A stretch of DNA of 61,757 nucleotides, taken from positions 1 to 61,757 of the forward strand of contig JASHTF010000318.1 of assembly GCA_030040715.1 (NCBI GenBank), read 5' to 3'. Below the pieces are notes generated by a model that saw nothing but the letters and a program-made list of their open reading frames with translations, was not told the origin of the DNA and did not search any database. This stretch comes from Gammaproteobacteria bacterium. GTDB taxonomy: Bacteria > Pseudomonadota > Gammaproteobacteria > Steroidobacterales > Steroidobacteraceae. Below, piece after piece: positions 46,692-55,576 of this stretch. The translations under genes were made by a program, and so were the position numbers. Numbering within the stretch: position 1 is the stretch's first letter; each line of letters begins with the position of its first letter.

Positions 46692-48323
46692 ATGTATCGA
46701 CGTCGGTTCATTCACAGCGGCGCCGCCCTGATCGCGACGCTACCGCAGTGGCTGGCGGGTCAGGCGCGAGCCGCGAGCCACGCGACCGGCGCGATTGGTA
46801 CCGTGGGCACCGGCGGCCACGGCAACGCGCTCAAGCCTCTCGGTGCCCCGCAGCCATTCGATTATGCGCGTCTCAAGGGCCTCGCTCGCGCGCTGGCCGC
46901 CGGCGCCTACCAGGCGCCCAACTCGGAGCTGCCGAGCTCGATCGCCAAGCTGACGTGGGATCAGTGGGAGGCGATCGGCTTTCGCGATGATCACTCGCTT
47001 TGGGCGGGCGAGGGGGTGCGCTTTCAGGCGCGCTTTCTGCATCTCGGCTTCACGGTCAGGAAGCCGGTGCGCATCTTCAGCGTGGCAGATGGTGTCGCGC
47101 AGCAACTGGCGTTTGATCCCGCGCTGTTCGACTACGGCAGAAGTGGCATCAACCCCCGCAGGCTGCCGCCGGATCTCGGCTTCGCCGGCTTCAAGCTGCT
47201 GTTCCAGACCGACTGGCAGCGCGACATTGCGGTCTGGCAGGGCGCATCCTACTTTCGGGCGGTCGACGGCGATATGCAGTACGGCATGTCACAACGCGGT
47301 CTGGCGATCGACACCGGCATGTCGAGACCGGAGGAGTTTCCGGACTTCGTTGCCTACTATCTGGAGCGGCCGCAGAAAGACTCCAGCACCTGCACGCTGT
47401 ACGGTTTGCTCGACTCGCCCAGTATCACCGGTGCCTACCGCTTCATCATCAATGTCGCGACCACCCTGGTGATGGATATCGATGCTGCCCTGTACCCGCG
47501 CAAGACGATCGAGCGGCTCGGGATCGCGCCCGGTACCAGCATGTTTTATTACGACGACAGCAACCGCTGGGTCTCCTCGGATTGGCGACCTGCGATCCAT
47601 GATTCGGACGGCCTGCAGCTGTACACCGGCAACGGCGAGTGGCTGTGGCGGCCGCTGGTCAATCCGCCGGTGGTACGGGTGAACTCGTACCTCGACGACA
47701 GCCCGCGCGGCTTTGGCCTCATACAGCGGGATCGCAACTTCGCCGATTACCAGGACGACGGCGTGTTCTATAACCGTCGGCCGAGCGTCTGGGTCGAGCC
47801 CAAGGGCAACTGGGGCCACGGCGCCGTCATGCTGGTCGAGATACCGACCAGCGATGAGACTTCGGACAATATCGTGGCGTTCTGGAATCCCGCCGACAAA
47901 CCTCAGGCCGGCCAGGAGCTGCTGTTCGGCTACCGCCTGTATTGGTGTCGCTACAATCCCGTGCTCTGCAGGCTCGCGCAGGTGGTGGCGACCCGCGATG
48001 GCATCGGCGGCATCGTCGGGCAGAAGCGACCCTACTTTTCCTGGCGTTTCGTGGTCGATTTCGCCGGCGGCGACTTCGCGATGCTCGGCGATAATGCGCG
48101 CGTGGTTCCGATCATCAGCACGACGCGCGGCCAGATCGAGATCACCTCGGCGCGACCGCTGCACGAGATCGGCGGCTGGCGCGCCATGTTCGATCTGAAG
48201 CCGACCGACGACGGCACCGAGCCGATCAACCTGCGGCTGTTTCTGGCTTTGGAGGGACAACCCCTGACCGAGACCTGGATCTATCAGTACACGCCGCCGC
48301 CGGCGAGCCAGCGCAAGTTCTGA
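46692..48323 (+). CDS. opgD: Periplasmic glucans biosynthesis protein, OpgD/MdoD type
   Basis: 543 residues. Starts MYRRRFIHSGAALIATLPQWLAGQARA, a Tat signal, which is the feature of OpgD as opposed to OpgG. Mature protein: FDYARLKGLARALAAGAYQAP, LTWDQWEAIGFRDDHSLW, RDIAVWQGASYFRAV and RPEEFPDFVAYYLERP; these are standard OpgG/OpgD domains. Role: shaping the linear osmoregulated periplasmic glucan backbone. Length matches E. coli OpgD (about 550). No opgH glycosyltransferase lies beside it. Confidence 0.92.
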   Translation: MYRRRFIHSGAALIATLPQWLAGQARAASHATGAIGTVGTGGHGNALKPLGAPQPFDYARLKGLARALAAGAYQAPNSELPSSIAKLTWDQWEAIGFRDDHSLWAGEGVRFQARFLHLGFTVRKPVRIFSVADGVAQQLAFDPALFDYGRSGINPRRLPPDLGFAGFKLLFQTDWQRDIAVWQGASYFRAVDGDMQYGMSQRGLAIDTGMSRPEEFPDFVAYYLERPQKDSSTCTLYGLLDSPSITGAYRFIINVATTLVMDIDAALYPRKTIERLGIAPGTSMFYYDDSNRWVSSDWRPAIHDSDGLQLYTGNGEWLWRPLVNPPVVRVNSYLDDSPRGFGLIQRDRNFADYQDDGVFYNRRPSVWVEPKGNWGHGAVMLVEIPTSDETSDNIVAFWNPADKPQAGQELLFGYRLYWCRYNPVLCRLAQVVATRDGIGGIVGQKRPYFSWRFVVDFAGGDFAMLGDNARVVPIISTTRGQIEITSARPLHEIGGWRAMFDLKPTDDGTEPINLRLFLALEGQPLTETWIYQYTPPPASQRKF

Positions 48324-48332
48324 GGCAGTGCT

Positions 48333-48533
48333 TCAGCGCCGAAAGATCCGCAGCAGCAGCGACACCACGATGCTCACGATGATCATCGTCGTGAGCGGAA
48401 AGTAGAACCGCAATCCCGGCCGCTCGATGATGATATCGCCCGGCAGCCGCCCGATCGGCAGGCGCGACAGCCACGGCCAGCCGAGCCCGAGTACCAGCAG
48501 TACCACACCCAGCACGATCAGCAGTCGCCGCAC
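48333..48533 (-). CDS. DUF2905 small membrane protein
   Basis: 66 residues. In the ORF track it is the tail of a 126-residue frame (48333-48713), but a GTG at 48533 with GGAGG at proper spacing gives VRRLLIVLGVVLLVLGLGWPWLSRLPIGRLPGDI. Two membrane helices flank the G-R-L-P-G-D-I-x-I-E motif, and FYFPLTTMIIVSIVVSLLLRIF is the second, all matching DUF2905. Function unknown. Lies between opgD and icd. Confidence 0.85.
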   Translation of the reverse strand: MRRLLIVLGVVLLVLGLGWPWLSRLPIGRLPGDIIIERPGLRFYFPLTTMIIVSIVVSLLLRIFRR

Positions 48534-48565
48534 GCACGCCTCCGCGGCAGCCGGGCCGCCACCGC

Positions 48566-49879
48566 TCAGAGATTGCGGATCAATGCGTCGCCGAACTCGC
48601 TGGTCTTGACCTGGGTCGCTCCTTGCATCAGGCGTGCGAAGTCGTAGGTGACGGTCTTCTGGCTGATGGTCCGATCCATCGCCTGCACGACGGCATCCGC
48701 GGCCTCGGTCCACCCGAGGTAGCGCAACATCATCTCCCCTGACAGGATCACGGATCCGGGGTTGACCTGATCCAAATCCGCATACTTCGGAGCGGTACCG
48801 TGAGTCGCCTCGAACACGGCGTGACCACTGACGTAGTTGATGTTGGCGCCGGGCGCGATACCAATGCCGCCGACCTGCGCAGCGAGGGCGTCGGACAGAT
48901 AATCACCGTTGAGGTTCATGGTCGCGATGACGTCGAACTCATCGGCGCGCGTCAGCACCTGCTGCAGGGTGATATCGGCGATCGCGTCCTTCATCAGCAG
49001 CTTGCCGCTCTTCACCGCCGCCGCTTGCTCGGCGTTCGCCGCGGCCTCACCGGCGGCCGCCTTGGTCCGCTCCCACTGCGCCCAGGTGTATACGCGGCCA
49101 CCGAAGTCACGCTCCGCGAGCGCGTACGCCCAGCCGCGGAACGCGCCCTCGGTATATTTGAGTATGTTGCCCTTGTGCACGATGGTGACGCTCTTGCGTT
49201 CATGGGCGAGCGCATACTCGATCGCCGCCCGCACCAGCCGTTCGGTCCCTGCGCGCGAGATGTTCTTGATGCCGATGCCGCAGTCGGCGGCAAAGCGGAT
49301 GCGCGCATAGTGTTTGGGAAATGAGCTCTTAAGCAGCTCGAGGAAGCGTGCGTTGTCCTCGGTGCCCGCCTCGAACTCGATGCCGGAGTACAGATCCTCG
49401 GTGTTCTCGCGGAAGATCACCATATCGACCTTTTCCGGCGCCTTCACCGGCGAGGGTACGCCCTTGAACCAGCGCACCGGGCGCAGGCACACGTACAGGT
49501 CGAGCAACTGGCGCAGCGCGACGTTGAGCGAGCGAATGCCGCCCCCGACCGGCGTGGTAAGCGGACCCTTGATGGCCACCAGATAGTCACGACACGCCTG
49601 CACAGTCTCGTCCGGCAGCCAACTGTTGAAGGCGTTGAACGCTTTTTCCCCGGCGTAGACCTCCATCCACTGAATCGCGCGCCGCTCGCCGTAGGCCTTG
49701 CGGGCGGCGGCATCCAGCACACGCACACTCGCGCGCCAGATATCGCGCCCGGTGCCGTCGCCCTCGATGAACGGAATGATCGGCCGGTCGGGCACCGCGA
49801 GCTTGCCGCCGCGCATGGTGATTTTCTGGCCGCCGCTCGGAACGACCGGCCCGGGAGAGGTCGGATTGGAATGGGTCAT
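48566..49879 (-). CDS. icd: NADP-dependent isocitrate dehydrogenase
   Basis: About 437 residues. Decarboxylating isocitrate dehydrogenase of the TCA cycle. [56 protein letters not shown] (substrate loop), [22 protein letters not shown] and [17 protein letters not shown] (cofactor) are all present. The track begins at a TTG (49912); the ATG at 49879 ([11 protein letters not shown]) or 49891 is likelier. Divergent from agmatine deiminase. Confidence 0.94.
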   Translation of the reverse strand: MTHSNPTSPGPVVPSGGQKITMRGGKLAVPDRPIIPFIEGDGTGRDIWRASVRVLDAAARKAYGERRAIQWMEVYAGEKAFNAFNSWLPDETVQACRDYLVAIKGPLTTPVGGGIRSLNVALRQLLDLYVCLRPVRWFKGVPSPVKAPEKVDMVIFRENTEDLYSGIEFEAGTEDNARFLELLKSSFPKHYARIRFAADCGIGIKNISRAGTERLVRAAIEYALAHERKSVTIVHKGNILKYTEGAFRGWAYALAERDFGGRVYTWAQWERTKAAAGEAAANAEQAAAVKSGKLLMKDAIADITLQQVLTRADEFDVIATMNLNGDYLSDALAAQVGGIGIAPGANINYVSGHAVFEATHGTAPKYADLDQVNPGSVILSGEMMLRYLGWTEAADAVVQAMDRTISQKTVTYDFARLMQGATQVKTSEFGDALIRNL

Positions 49880-49992
49880 CGGAGGTCTCATCGCTGAATA
49901 GCTGAGGCGCAAATGTTAGCACAGCGCTGATCGCTGCTCGCCGTGACGGCGCGCTGCGCGCGCAACGTGAGCGATTGCTAGAATCATCGATC

Positions 49993-51123
49993 GTGGCAAG
50001 GACTGTGCGCACAACTCCGGCAGGCGACGGCTTCTGGATGCCCGCGGAGCTCGGCCGGCACGAGCTCTGCTGGATGCTGTGGCCGGAGCGTCCGGACAAC
50101 TGGCGTCGGCATGCCGAGCCCGCGCAGCGGGCGTTCGCGGCCGTCGCCAGCGCCATCGCGCGCTTCGAGCCGGTGATCGTCGGCGCCTCGGCGGCACAGT
50201 ACCAGCGCGCGCGCGCGATTCTGCCCGCCGCGGTGCGCGTGATCGAACTGTCGAGCGATGACGCCTGGATGCGCGACACTGGGCCGACTTTCCTGGTTAA
50301 CCGCAGCGGCGTACGGCGCGGAGTACAGTGGCAGTTCAACGCCTGGGGCGGTCTGTATGAGCAGTTCGAGCGCGACTTACTGGTTGCCGCCAAAGTGCTC
50401 GAGCTGATCAATTACGACCGCTATCACGCGCCGCTCATCCTCGAGGGTGGCTCGATCCACGTCGATGGCGAGGGCACGGTGCTGACCACCGAACAGTGTC
50501 TGCTCAACCCCAACCGTAACCCGCGTCTCAGCCGTGCTCGCATCGAGGCGTTGCTGTGCGAGTTTCTCGGCGCGCGCCAGGTGATCTGGCTCGGCGCAGG
50601 CGTGATTGATGATGAGACGTCGGGTCACATCGATAACCTCGCCTGCTTCGTGCGCCCGGGCGAGGTGTGCCTCACCTGGAGCGATGACGCGCGCGATCCA
50701 CAGTACCGCGTGTCGGCCGATGCACTCGAGCGCCTGAGCGGCGTGCGCGATGCGCGCGGCCGGCGGCTGCGCGTTCACAAGCTGCCGCATCCCGGTCCGC
50801 TGTACATGACCCGACGCGAGGCCGCCGGCATCGGCACGCGGCACGGCATCCGCCCGCTGCACGCGGGTCAGCGCCTCGCGGCCAGTTATATCAATTTCTA
50901 TCCGGCAAACGGCGCCATCATCTTCCCGCTGCTCGACCCGCGGACGGATGCGCTGGCACGGCGGCAGTTGCGGCGGCTGTTCCCGCGGCGGCAGATCGTC
51001 GGCGTAGCAGCGCGGGAGATCCTATTGGGCGGCGGCGGTATCCACTGCATCACGCAGCAGCAGCCCATCAGTCTGCACGCCCATCGGGATGGTGCCGCAC
51101 GTCGGCGCAGTGCTGCACGTTAG
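49993..51123 (+). CDS. aguA: Agmatine deiminase (peptidylarginine-deiminase family)
   Basis: 376 residues from the GTG at 49993 (a TTG at 49975 is the track start). Hydrolyses agmatine to N-carbamoylputrescine. Motifs: ELCWMLWPERPDNWR, SSDDAWMRDTGPTF (guanidino-binding Asp), LILEGGSIHVDGEGTVLTTEQCLLNPNRNP, DDETSGHIDNLACFV and the nucleophile Cys in LLGGGGIHCITQQQP at about residue 352. Supplies putrescine from agmatine, linking functionally to the distant puu/pot block. N-carbamoylputrescine amidase (aguB) is not in the window. Confidence 0.92.
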   Translation: MARTVRTTPAGDGFWMPAELGRHELCWMLWPERPDNWRRHAEPAQRAFAAVASAIARFEPVIVGASAAQYQRARAILPAAVRVIELSSDDAWMRDTGPTFLVNRSGVRRGVQWQFNAWGGLYEQFERDLLVAAKVLELINYDRYHAPLILEGGSIHVDGEGTVLTTEQCLLNPNRNPRLSRARIEALLCEFLGARQVIWLGAGVIDDETSGHIDNLACFVRPGEVCLTWSDDARDPQYRVSADALERLSGVRDARGRRLRVHKLPHPGPLYMTRREAAGIGTRHGIRPLHAGQRLAASYINFYPANGAIIFPLLDPRTDALARRQLRRLFPRRQIVGVAAREILLGGGGIHCITQQQPISLHAHRDGAARRRSAAR

Positions 51124-51872
51124 GACAGCCCCGACAGCTCACGCTCGGCCTGCAGCAGCCATTCGCGCTGCATGCGGCGGTAGTAGCGCGGCGCCAGGCG
51201 CGCGTGCTCGAGCAACTCCTTCAGTACCCCGCGGGCTTCCTCTTTCTTGCCGCATTCGCGCAGCAGGTGCGCATAGCGCGCCGGCGCCTCGGCGCCGGCG
51301 TAGTAGCGCGAGACTGCGGCGTACTCGGCCAGCGCGCGTTCTCGATTCCCCTCGGCTTCCAGGGCGCGCGCATACAGCAGGTGCGCATCGGGCGAGCGAA
51401 ACTGGGGATTACGTGCATTCAGCTCATCGAGCGTCGTGCGGGCCTCGGCGGCTGCACCCTGCTCGAACTGCGCCCGCGCCAGTCCGAGCAGCAGGTTCGG
51501 ATCCGAGGCGTACAGGCCCGTGAGCGCCTGGCGGTAGACCTCGATTGCCTCCTGCGGGCGGCCGGCACGCAGCAGCGCCTCGGCGTAGTGCTGGCGGCTG
51601 GCGACATCGCCGCTACGGCGTACCTCGGCCTCATAGCGGCGCAAGTCGTATCCGGGGTCGAGCGCCTGCTGCATTCCGCGCAGCGTGCGGCGCGTACCGC
51701 TGCCGCCGACCATGCCCGGGAGCAGCTCCACGATGACATAAGCGATCGGTCCGGCGACCGGGAGCAACAGGATCGCCAGGATCCACAGCATGTTGCGCCC
51801 GGTGCGGATGCAATGAACGATCAACGCGGCTTGAATGATCAGATGGATGATCAGCGCATAGCTATAGCTCAT
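51120..51872 (-). CDS. Membrane protein with PLDc_N-like hairpin and TPR repeats
   Basis: 250 residues from the ATG at 51872 (track start 51965). Two N-terminal membrane helices (ALIIHLIIQAALIVHCIRTG and ILAILLLPVAGPIAYVIVELLPG) match the PLDc_N/cardiolipin-synthase N-terminal hairpin. The remainder is TPR-like: SRQHYAEALLRAGRPQEAIEVYRQALTG, PNLLLGLARAQFEQGAAAEARTTLDELN and HLLYARALEAEGNRERALAEYAAVSRYY. Probably an inner-membrane anchored TPR adaptor facing the cytoplasm or periplasm. Function unknown. Its 3' end overlaps that of aguA by 4 bases (convergent). Confidence 0.82.
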   Translation of the reverse strand: MSYSYALIIHLIIQAALIVHCIRTGRNMLWILAILLLPVAGPIAYVIVELLPGMVGGSGTRRTLRGMQQALDPGYDLRRYEAEVRRSGDVASRQHYAEALLRAGRPQEAIEVYRQALTGLYASDPNLLLGLARAQFEQGAAAEARTTLDELNARNPQFRSPDAHLLYARALEAEGNRERALAEYAAVSRYYAGAEAPARYAHLLRECGKKEEARGVLKELLEHARLAPRYYRRMQREWLLQAERELSGLS

Positions 51873-52009
51873 GCATACAAGCTTAAAGCCTGCGCCATGG
51901 TCGCGGTAGCGCCGGCGCCCGTGCGATCGCAACGCCGGTGCGTGCACGGCGATCTGCGCGGTCACGTGCTAAGATCCGAGCGGCGTCGGTGACGGGCCGG
52001 CGCGAGTGC

Positions 52010-54313
52010 ATGCGGATAGTGAGAACAACTATGGTGGCGGCGATCGTGCTGGCATGCGCCGCCGTCGACGCCCGAGCCGCTGCACCGTCCACGTCAGCCG
52101 CGTTGCCGCCCGCACCCGTTGAGTCAGAAGCTGCATCGCCGGCGCCGCTGGCGCCGCGGGCCTCGACGAGCGCTGCGCCCGCGCACCGCCTGCGCGTCGG
52201 CCTGGTGCTCTCCGGCGGCGGGGCGCGCGGGGCGGCGCACATCGGTGTCCTCAAGATGCTCGATCAGCTGCACGTGCCGATCGACGCCATCGCCGGCACC
52301 AGCATGGGCGCTGTCGTCGGCGGGCTCTATGCGAGCGGCATGTCGGGACAGCAGATCGAGGATGCAATGGCCTCGGTCGATTGGCAGGTGGCATTTCGGG
52401 ATCATCCGCCGCGCGATGAGCTTGATTACCGGCGCAAACAAGAGGAGGAGCGTTATCTGGTCAACCTGCCGCTCGGATTACAGGGCAGGAGGCTGGTTAT
52501 TCCCAAGGGTTTGATCCAGGGCCAGAAGTTGACCGAGACGCTGCGCCAGCTGACGTTGCCGGTCGCGACCATCACCGACTTCGATCACCTGCCAACGGCG
52601 TTTCGCGCCATCGCCACCAATCTGGAGACCGGCGCTGTCGCCGTACTCGGCGACGGCGATCTGGCCACCGCGATGCGCGCCAGTATGGCGGTTCCCGGAG
52701 TGTTCGCCCCGGTCGAGTATCGTGGGCAGCTGCTGGTGGACGGTGGCATCACCGACTATCTGCCGATCGATATCGCACGCGCCATGGGCGTCGATGTGCT
52801 GATCGTCGTCGATTCGGGCTATACGCTGCAGCCGCGCAAGAACCTGGTGTCCCTGCCGGGCATCACACAGCAGATGCTGTCGATCCTGCTGCGCCGGAAC
52901 ATCGAGCGCCAGCTGGCGACACTGACGCAGCAGGATGTGATCGTCAGCCCGAATCTCGGGGATTTCTCCTCCTACGATTTTGTCGACACGCTCAAGATCG
53001 TCAACGCGGGTGCGGCGGCGGTGGAGAAGATCGCGACCCGGCTGCGGGCATTCGAGCTGCCCGAAGCGCAATACGCGCAGTATCTCGCGCAGCGCCAGTC
53101 GGCGCGCTCGCCGCTACCGGTGGTGCAGTTCGTGCGCGTCGTGCCCGATTCCACCACCTATCAACGCCCGATCGATGATCTGTTCGATGGCTTCAAGGGT
53201 CAGGCGCTCAATCCCGAGGCAGTCCAGCACCAGGAGGAGCTGCTCTACGGTCACGGCTTTCTCGAGCTGCTCGACTATCGGCTGCAGCAGGATTCGGGGG
53301 GGCAGTACGGCCTCGACTTCACGGCGCTGCGCAATTCGTGGGGTCCGAATTATTTGCGGGTCGGCGTTGCGCTGCAGACCGACTTCAAGGGCAACACGGT
53401 GTTCAATGCTGGGGGACGCCTGGACGTCACCGAGATCAACTCGCTCGGTGCCGAGTCGGTGTGGGACGTGCAGGTGGGCACGGCACCGCTGCTCGCCACC
53501 GAGTTTTTTCAGCCGCTGTCGAACGTAACGCAATACTTCGTCGCCCCGACGACGCAAGTGGAGGCGCACGACATTCCCCAGGTAGCGAACGGCCGGCAGA
53601 TCGGAGAGTATCGGGAGCAGAGCTTTGACTATGGTCTCGCCTTCGGGCGCGAGTTCGGCAACTGGGGCGAAATCCGGATCGGTGCCTTGAACCTCATCGG
53701 CAACGAGCACGTGAGCCAGGGCGACTTCAACGTGCCGACCCCGAGCTTCAACGTCGATGAATACTTCGCGCGCTTCGGCTTCGACGACCTGGACGACGCC
53801 CATTTCCCGCACAGCGGTCAGGCTCTGACGACGCAGCTCAGCTTCGATGCCAACAGCGACGGCCAGGAGGGCAGCGACCTGTTCACCCTCGATTGGCGTA
53901 TCGCGCACTCGTGGGCGCGCAACACGCTCGGCCTATGGCTCACGGGGGGCAGCACCGTCGGTGGCAGCCAGACCAACGTGCGCACCTATTTTCCGCTGGG
54001 CGGCTTCCTGAACCTCTCCGGCGTGCAGACCGACACGCTCGCTGGACCGCAATTTGCGATCGGGCGGCTGATTTACATGCGCAAGATCGGCAACGGCGGC
54101 GAGGGGATTCTGGATGTGCCCGCCTATCTCGGGGCCTCGTTCGAGACCGGCAACGTCTGGAGCTCGCGTGCCGACGTGAGTGCAAGCTCGCTGCGCAAGG
54201 ACGGTGCCGTATTTTTCGGCGCCGACACCTACGTCGGACCGGCGTATTTAGCGGTCGGATACGACCAGTCGGGTTCGGTGGCGCTGTACGTGTTTGTCGG
54301 CCGCGCGTTTTGA
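52010..54313 (+). CDS. Patatin-like phospholipase with outer-membrane barrel (PlpD/type Vd-like)
   Basis: 767 residues from the ATG at 52010 (track start 51938). Signal peptide MVAAIVLACAAVDARA, Pro/Ala linker, then the patatin domain: LVLSGGGARGAAHIGVLKML (oxyanion hole), AGTSMGAVVGGLYASG (Ser at about 98), and VDGGITDYLPIDIAR (Asp at about 244). A POTRA-like segment (VVQFVRVVPDSTTYQRPIDDLF) leads into a 16-stranded Bam-type barrel ending in a terminal Phe (YVFVGRAF). This is the layout of type Vd autotransporter lipases such as PlpD. Acts as an outer-membrane or secreted phospholipase A. Confidence 0.93.
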   Translation: MRIVRTTMVAAIVLACAAVDARAAAPSTSAALPPAPVESEAASPAPLAPRASTSAAPAHRLRVGLVLSGGGARGAAHIGVLKMLDQLHVPIDAIAGTSMGAVVGGLYASGMSGQQIEDAMASVDWQVAFRDHPPRDELDYRRKQEEERYLVNLPLGLQGRRLVIPKGLIQGQKLTETLRQLTLPVATITDFDHLPTAFRAIATNLETGAVAVLGDGDLATAMRASMAVPGVFAPVEYRGQLLVDGGITDYLPIDIARAMGVDVLIVVDSGYTLQPRKNLVSLPGITQQMLSILLRRNIERQLATLTQQDVIVSPNLGDFSSYDFVDTLKIVNAGAAAVEKIATRLRAFELPEAQYAQYLAQRQSARSPLPVVQFVRVVPDSTTYQRPIDDLFDGFKGQALNPEAVQHQEELLYGHGFLELLDYRLQQDSGGQYGLDFTALRNSWGPNYLRVGVALQTDFKGNTVFNAGGRLDVTEINSLGAESVWDVQVGTAPLLATEFFQPLSNVTQYFVAPTTQVEAHDIPQVANGRQIGEYREQSFDYGLAFGREFGNWGEIRIGALNLIGNEHVSQGDFNVPTPSFNVDEYFARFGFDDLDDAHFPHSGQALTTQLSFDANSDGQEGSDLFTLDWRIAHSWARNTLGLWLTGGSTVGGSQTNVRTYFPLGGFLNLSGVQTDTLAGPQFAIGRLIYMRKIGNGGEGILDVPAYLGASFETGNVWSSRADVSASSLRKDGAVFFGADTYVGPAYLAVGYDQSGSVALYVFVGRAF

Positions 54314-54335
54314 GCGCAGCGCGCCGAGTCACAGG

Positions 54336-54614
54336 CTAGAGGCCGCGGCTGGCGGCGAGGTTCTCAATCTTCTCGAACTGCAGCGCGGGCTTATCGCCGA
54401 TGCGGGAGTATTCGTGCCTGCGGCTCATGTCCGTCAGCGCGCCGTCACGCTCGACCGCGGTGGCGAACCAATGGATGCGATGCCAATCCGCGCCCATAAT
54501 CTTGCTGAACGGGTCGCCCGGGCGAAGGCTGACGCGGATGCCGTAGGGCTTGGGGCCCTGGGTCACCGGGCGGCGCAGATTGTGCGAATGAACGATGGGG
54601 GTCGTGGCGAGCAT
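54336..54614 (-). CDS. Small protein of unknown function
   Basis: 92 residues, on the strand opposite its neighbours. GIRVSLRPGDPFSKIMGADWHRIHWFATAVERDGALTDMSRRHEYSRIGDKPALQFEKIE looks like a compact folded domain with many aromatic and charged residues and no low-complexity. I recognise no domain with certainty. Lies between the patatin gene (convergent) and msrA (divergent, 80 bases). Confidence 0.65.
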   Translation of the reverse strand: MLATTPIVHSHNLRRPVTQGPKPYGIRVSLRPGDPFSKIMGADWHRIHWFATAVERDGALTDMSRRHEYSRIGDKPALQFEKIENLAASRGL

Positions 54615-54694
54615 GGGGCTTTTCCTGCCGGTGAAGCTGGATTCAGTTGGGCGCGAATTCTAGCGGCGATTACGCTTGAAGCGAGAGGTGCACG

Positions 54695-55288
54695 ATGCAA
54701 ATTCCTGAAATGCATTTCGTCAACGGTCATCGTATCCAGCCACCGTTTCCCGCCGGCATCGAGCGCGCGCTGTTCGGCATGGGCTGTTTCTGGGGGGCGG
54801 AGAAGACCTTCTGGCAGCTGCCCGGTGTGTACGCGACCGCGGTTGGCTATGCCGGTGGGCACACGTCGAATCCGACTTATCGTCAGGTCTGCAGCGGCAC
54901 CACGGGCCACGCCGAGGTGGTGCTCGTGCTCTATGACCCGAAGCGGATCCGCTACGAGGATCTGCTGCGCACTTTCTGGGAACAGCACGATCCAACCCAG
55001 GGCATGCGCCAAGGCAACGACCTCGGGGCGCAGTACCGCTCCGCGATCTATACCTTCAGCCCCGAGCAACAGGCTGCAGCCGAGGAGTCGCGCCGGGCGT
55101 TTCAACGCAGCTTGAGTCAAGCCGGCTACGGAGCCATCACCACCGAGATCCGCTCGGCGCCGCCGTTCTACTATGCCGAGGACTATCACCAGCAGTATCT
55201 GGCGAAGAATCCCGATGGGTATTGCGGGATTGGCGGGTGTGGGGTGCCCTTTAAAGTCGCGGAGTTACAAGAGGGTCAGAAGGCGTAA
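54695..55288 (+). CDS. msrA: Peptide methionine sulfoxide reductase A
   Basis: 197 residues. Reduces methionine-S-sulfoxide. Catalytic Cys in [14 protein letters not shown] at about residue 31; [58 protein letters not shown] and [16 protein letters not shown] are family motifs. Resolving Cys residues at the end are in [12 protein letters not shown]. Complete and apparently functional. Its last about 107 bases are the most complete form of the 3'-end sequence repeated at 58572 and 61178. Confidence 0.95.
   Translation: MQIPEMHFVNGHRIQPPFPAGIERALFGMGCFWGAEKTFWQLPGVYATAVGYAGGHTSNPTYRQVCSGTTGHAEVVLVLYDPKRIRYEDLLRTFWEQHDPTQGMRQGNDLGAQYRSAIYTFSPEQQAAAEESRRAFQRSLSQAGYGAITTEIRSAPPFYYAEDYHQQYLAKNPDGYCGIGGCGVPFKVAELQEGQKA
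55182..55288 (+). repeat. msrA 3'-end repeat, copy A (functional gene end)
   Basis: The last 107 bases of msrA, from ACTATCACCAGCAG to the TAA. Copies B (58572-58704) and C (61178-61310) share ACTATCACCAGCAGTA and GCGGAGTTA near the end. By hand comparison copy A differs from B at about a quarter of positions, while B and C differ at 15 of 133. A encodes [11 protein letters not shown] and C both encode GYCPDHSCGV, so B and C come from a different msrA allele. Confidence 0.85.
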
Positions 55289-55365
55289 GGGCAGATGTGA
55301 CCCTGTTTCCTGCGGGGAGACAGAGGGTTACAGGCGCGGGATCGAAGACCTTGCGGATTTCTGCA

Positions 55366-55405
55366 GGAAAATGCACGCTGATTTCGGCGCCGAAGTCTAC
55401 CGGAA
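55366..55405. repeat. Flank repeat 1, downstream of msrA
   Basis: 40 bases starting GGAAAATGCACGCTGATTTC and ending CTACCGGAA. Same length and 33 of 40 identical to 58783-58822, including the unbroken CGCCGAAGTCTACCGGAA. Shows that downstream flanks, not only the msrA 3' end, were duplicated. Confidence 0.8.
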
Positions 55406-55561
55406 ACGTACCGGTGTTTCGGCCTTAGGAAAGTCTGCGGCTAAGGGCTATCTTTACGCGCCGTTGCCCGACGCGTTGTAGAAGGGTGTGGTGCTTCGTA
55501 ATCCAAGAGAGCGCATGGACGCCGGCTGATCCGGCGTAGCGGCCGGCTAATGCGGGTGTTT

Positions 55562-55570
55562 GGAGAGGAG
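55562..55570 (+). promoter_or_regulatory. Ribosome binding site that sets a TTG start for the second M13 peptidase
   Basis: GGAGAGGAG stands six bases before TTG at 55577. The ATG at 55550 used by the ORF track lies upstream and would put this site inside the gene. The TTG start also puts the signal peptide at the true N-terminus. Confidence 0.65.
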
Positions 55571-55576
55571 AGAATC

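Larger units (their letters stand above)
55289..55576. other. Non-coding stretch behind msrA with a shared flank repeat
   Basis: About 290 bases without a supported gene. At 55366-55405 it carries GGAAAATGCACG ... CGCCGAAGTCTACCGGAA, which recurs at 58783-58822 with 7 differences in 40 bases. The sequence behind it (ACCGGTGTTTCGGCCTTAGG, AGTCTGCGG) also has a degenerate match near 58830-58860. The ORF at 55173 is a shadow of msrA and this region. Confidence 0.7.

Noticed and set aside
54294-55115. 273-residue plus ORF over the patatin end and msrA
   Set aside because: Shadow frame overlapping the patatin 3' end, the small minus gene and msrA.
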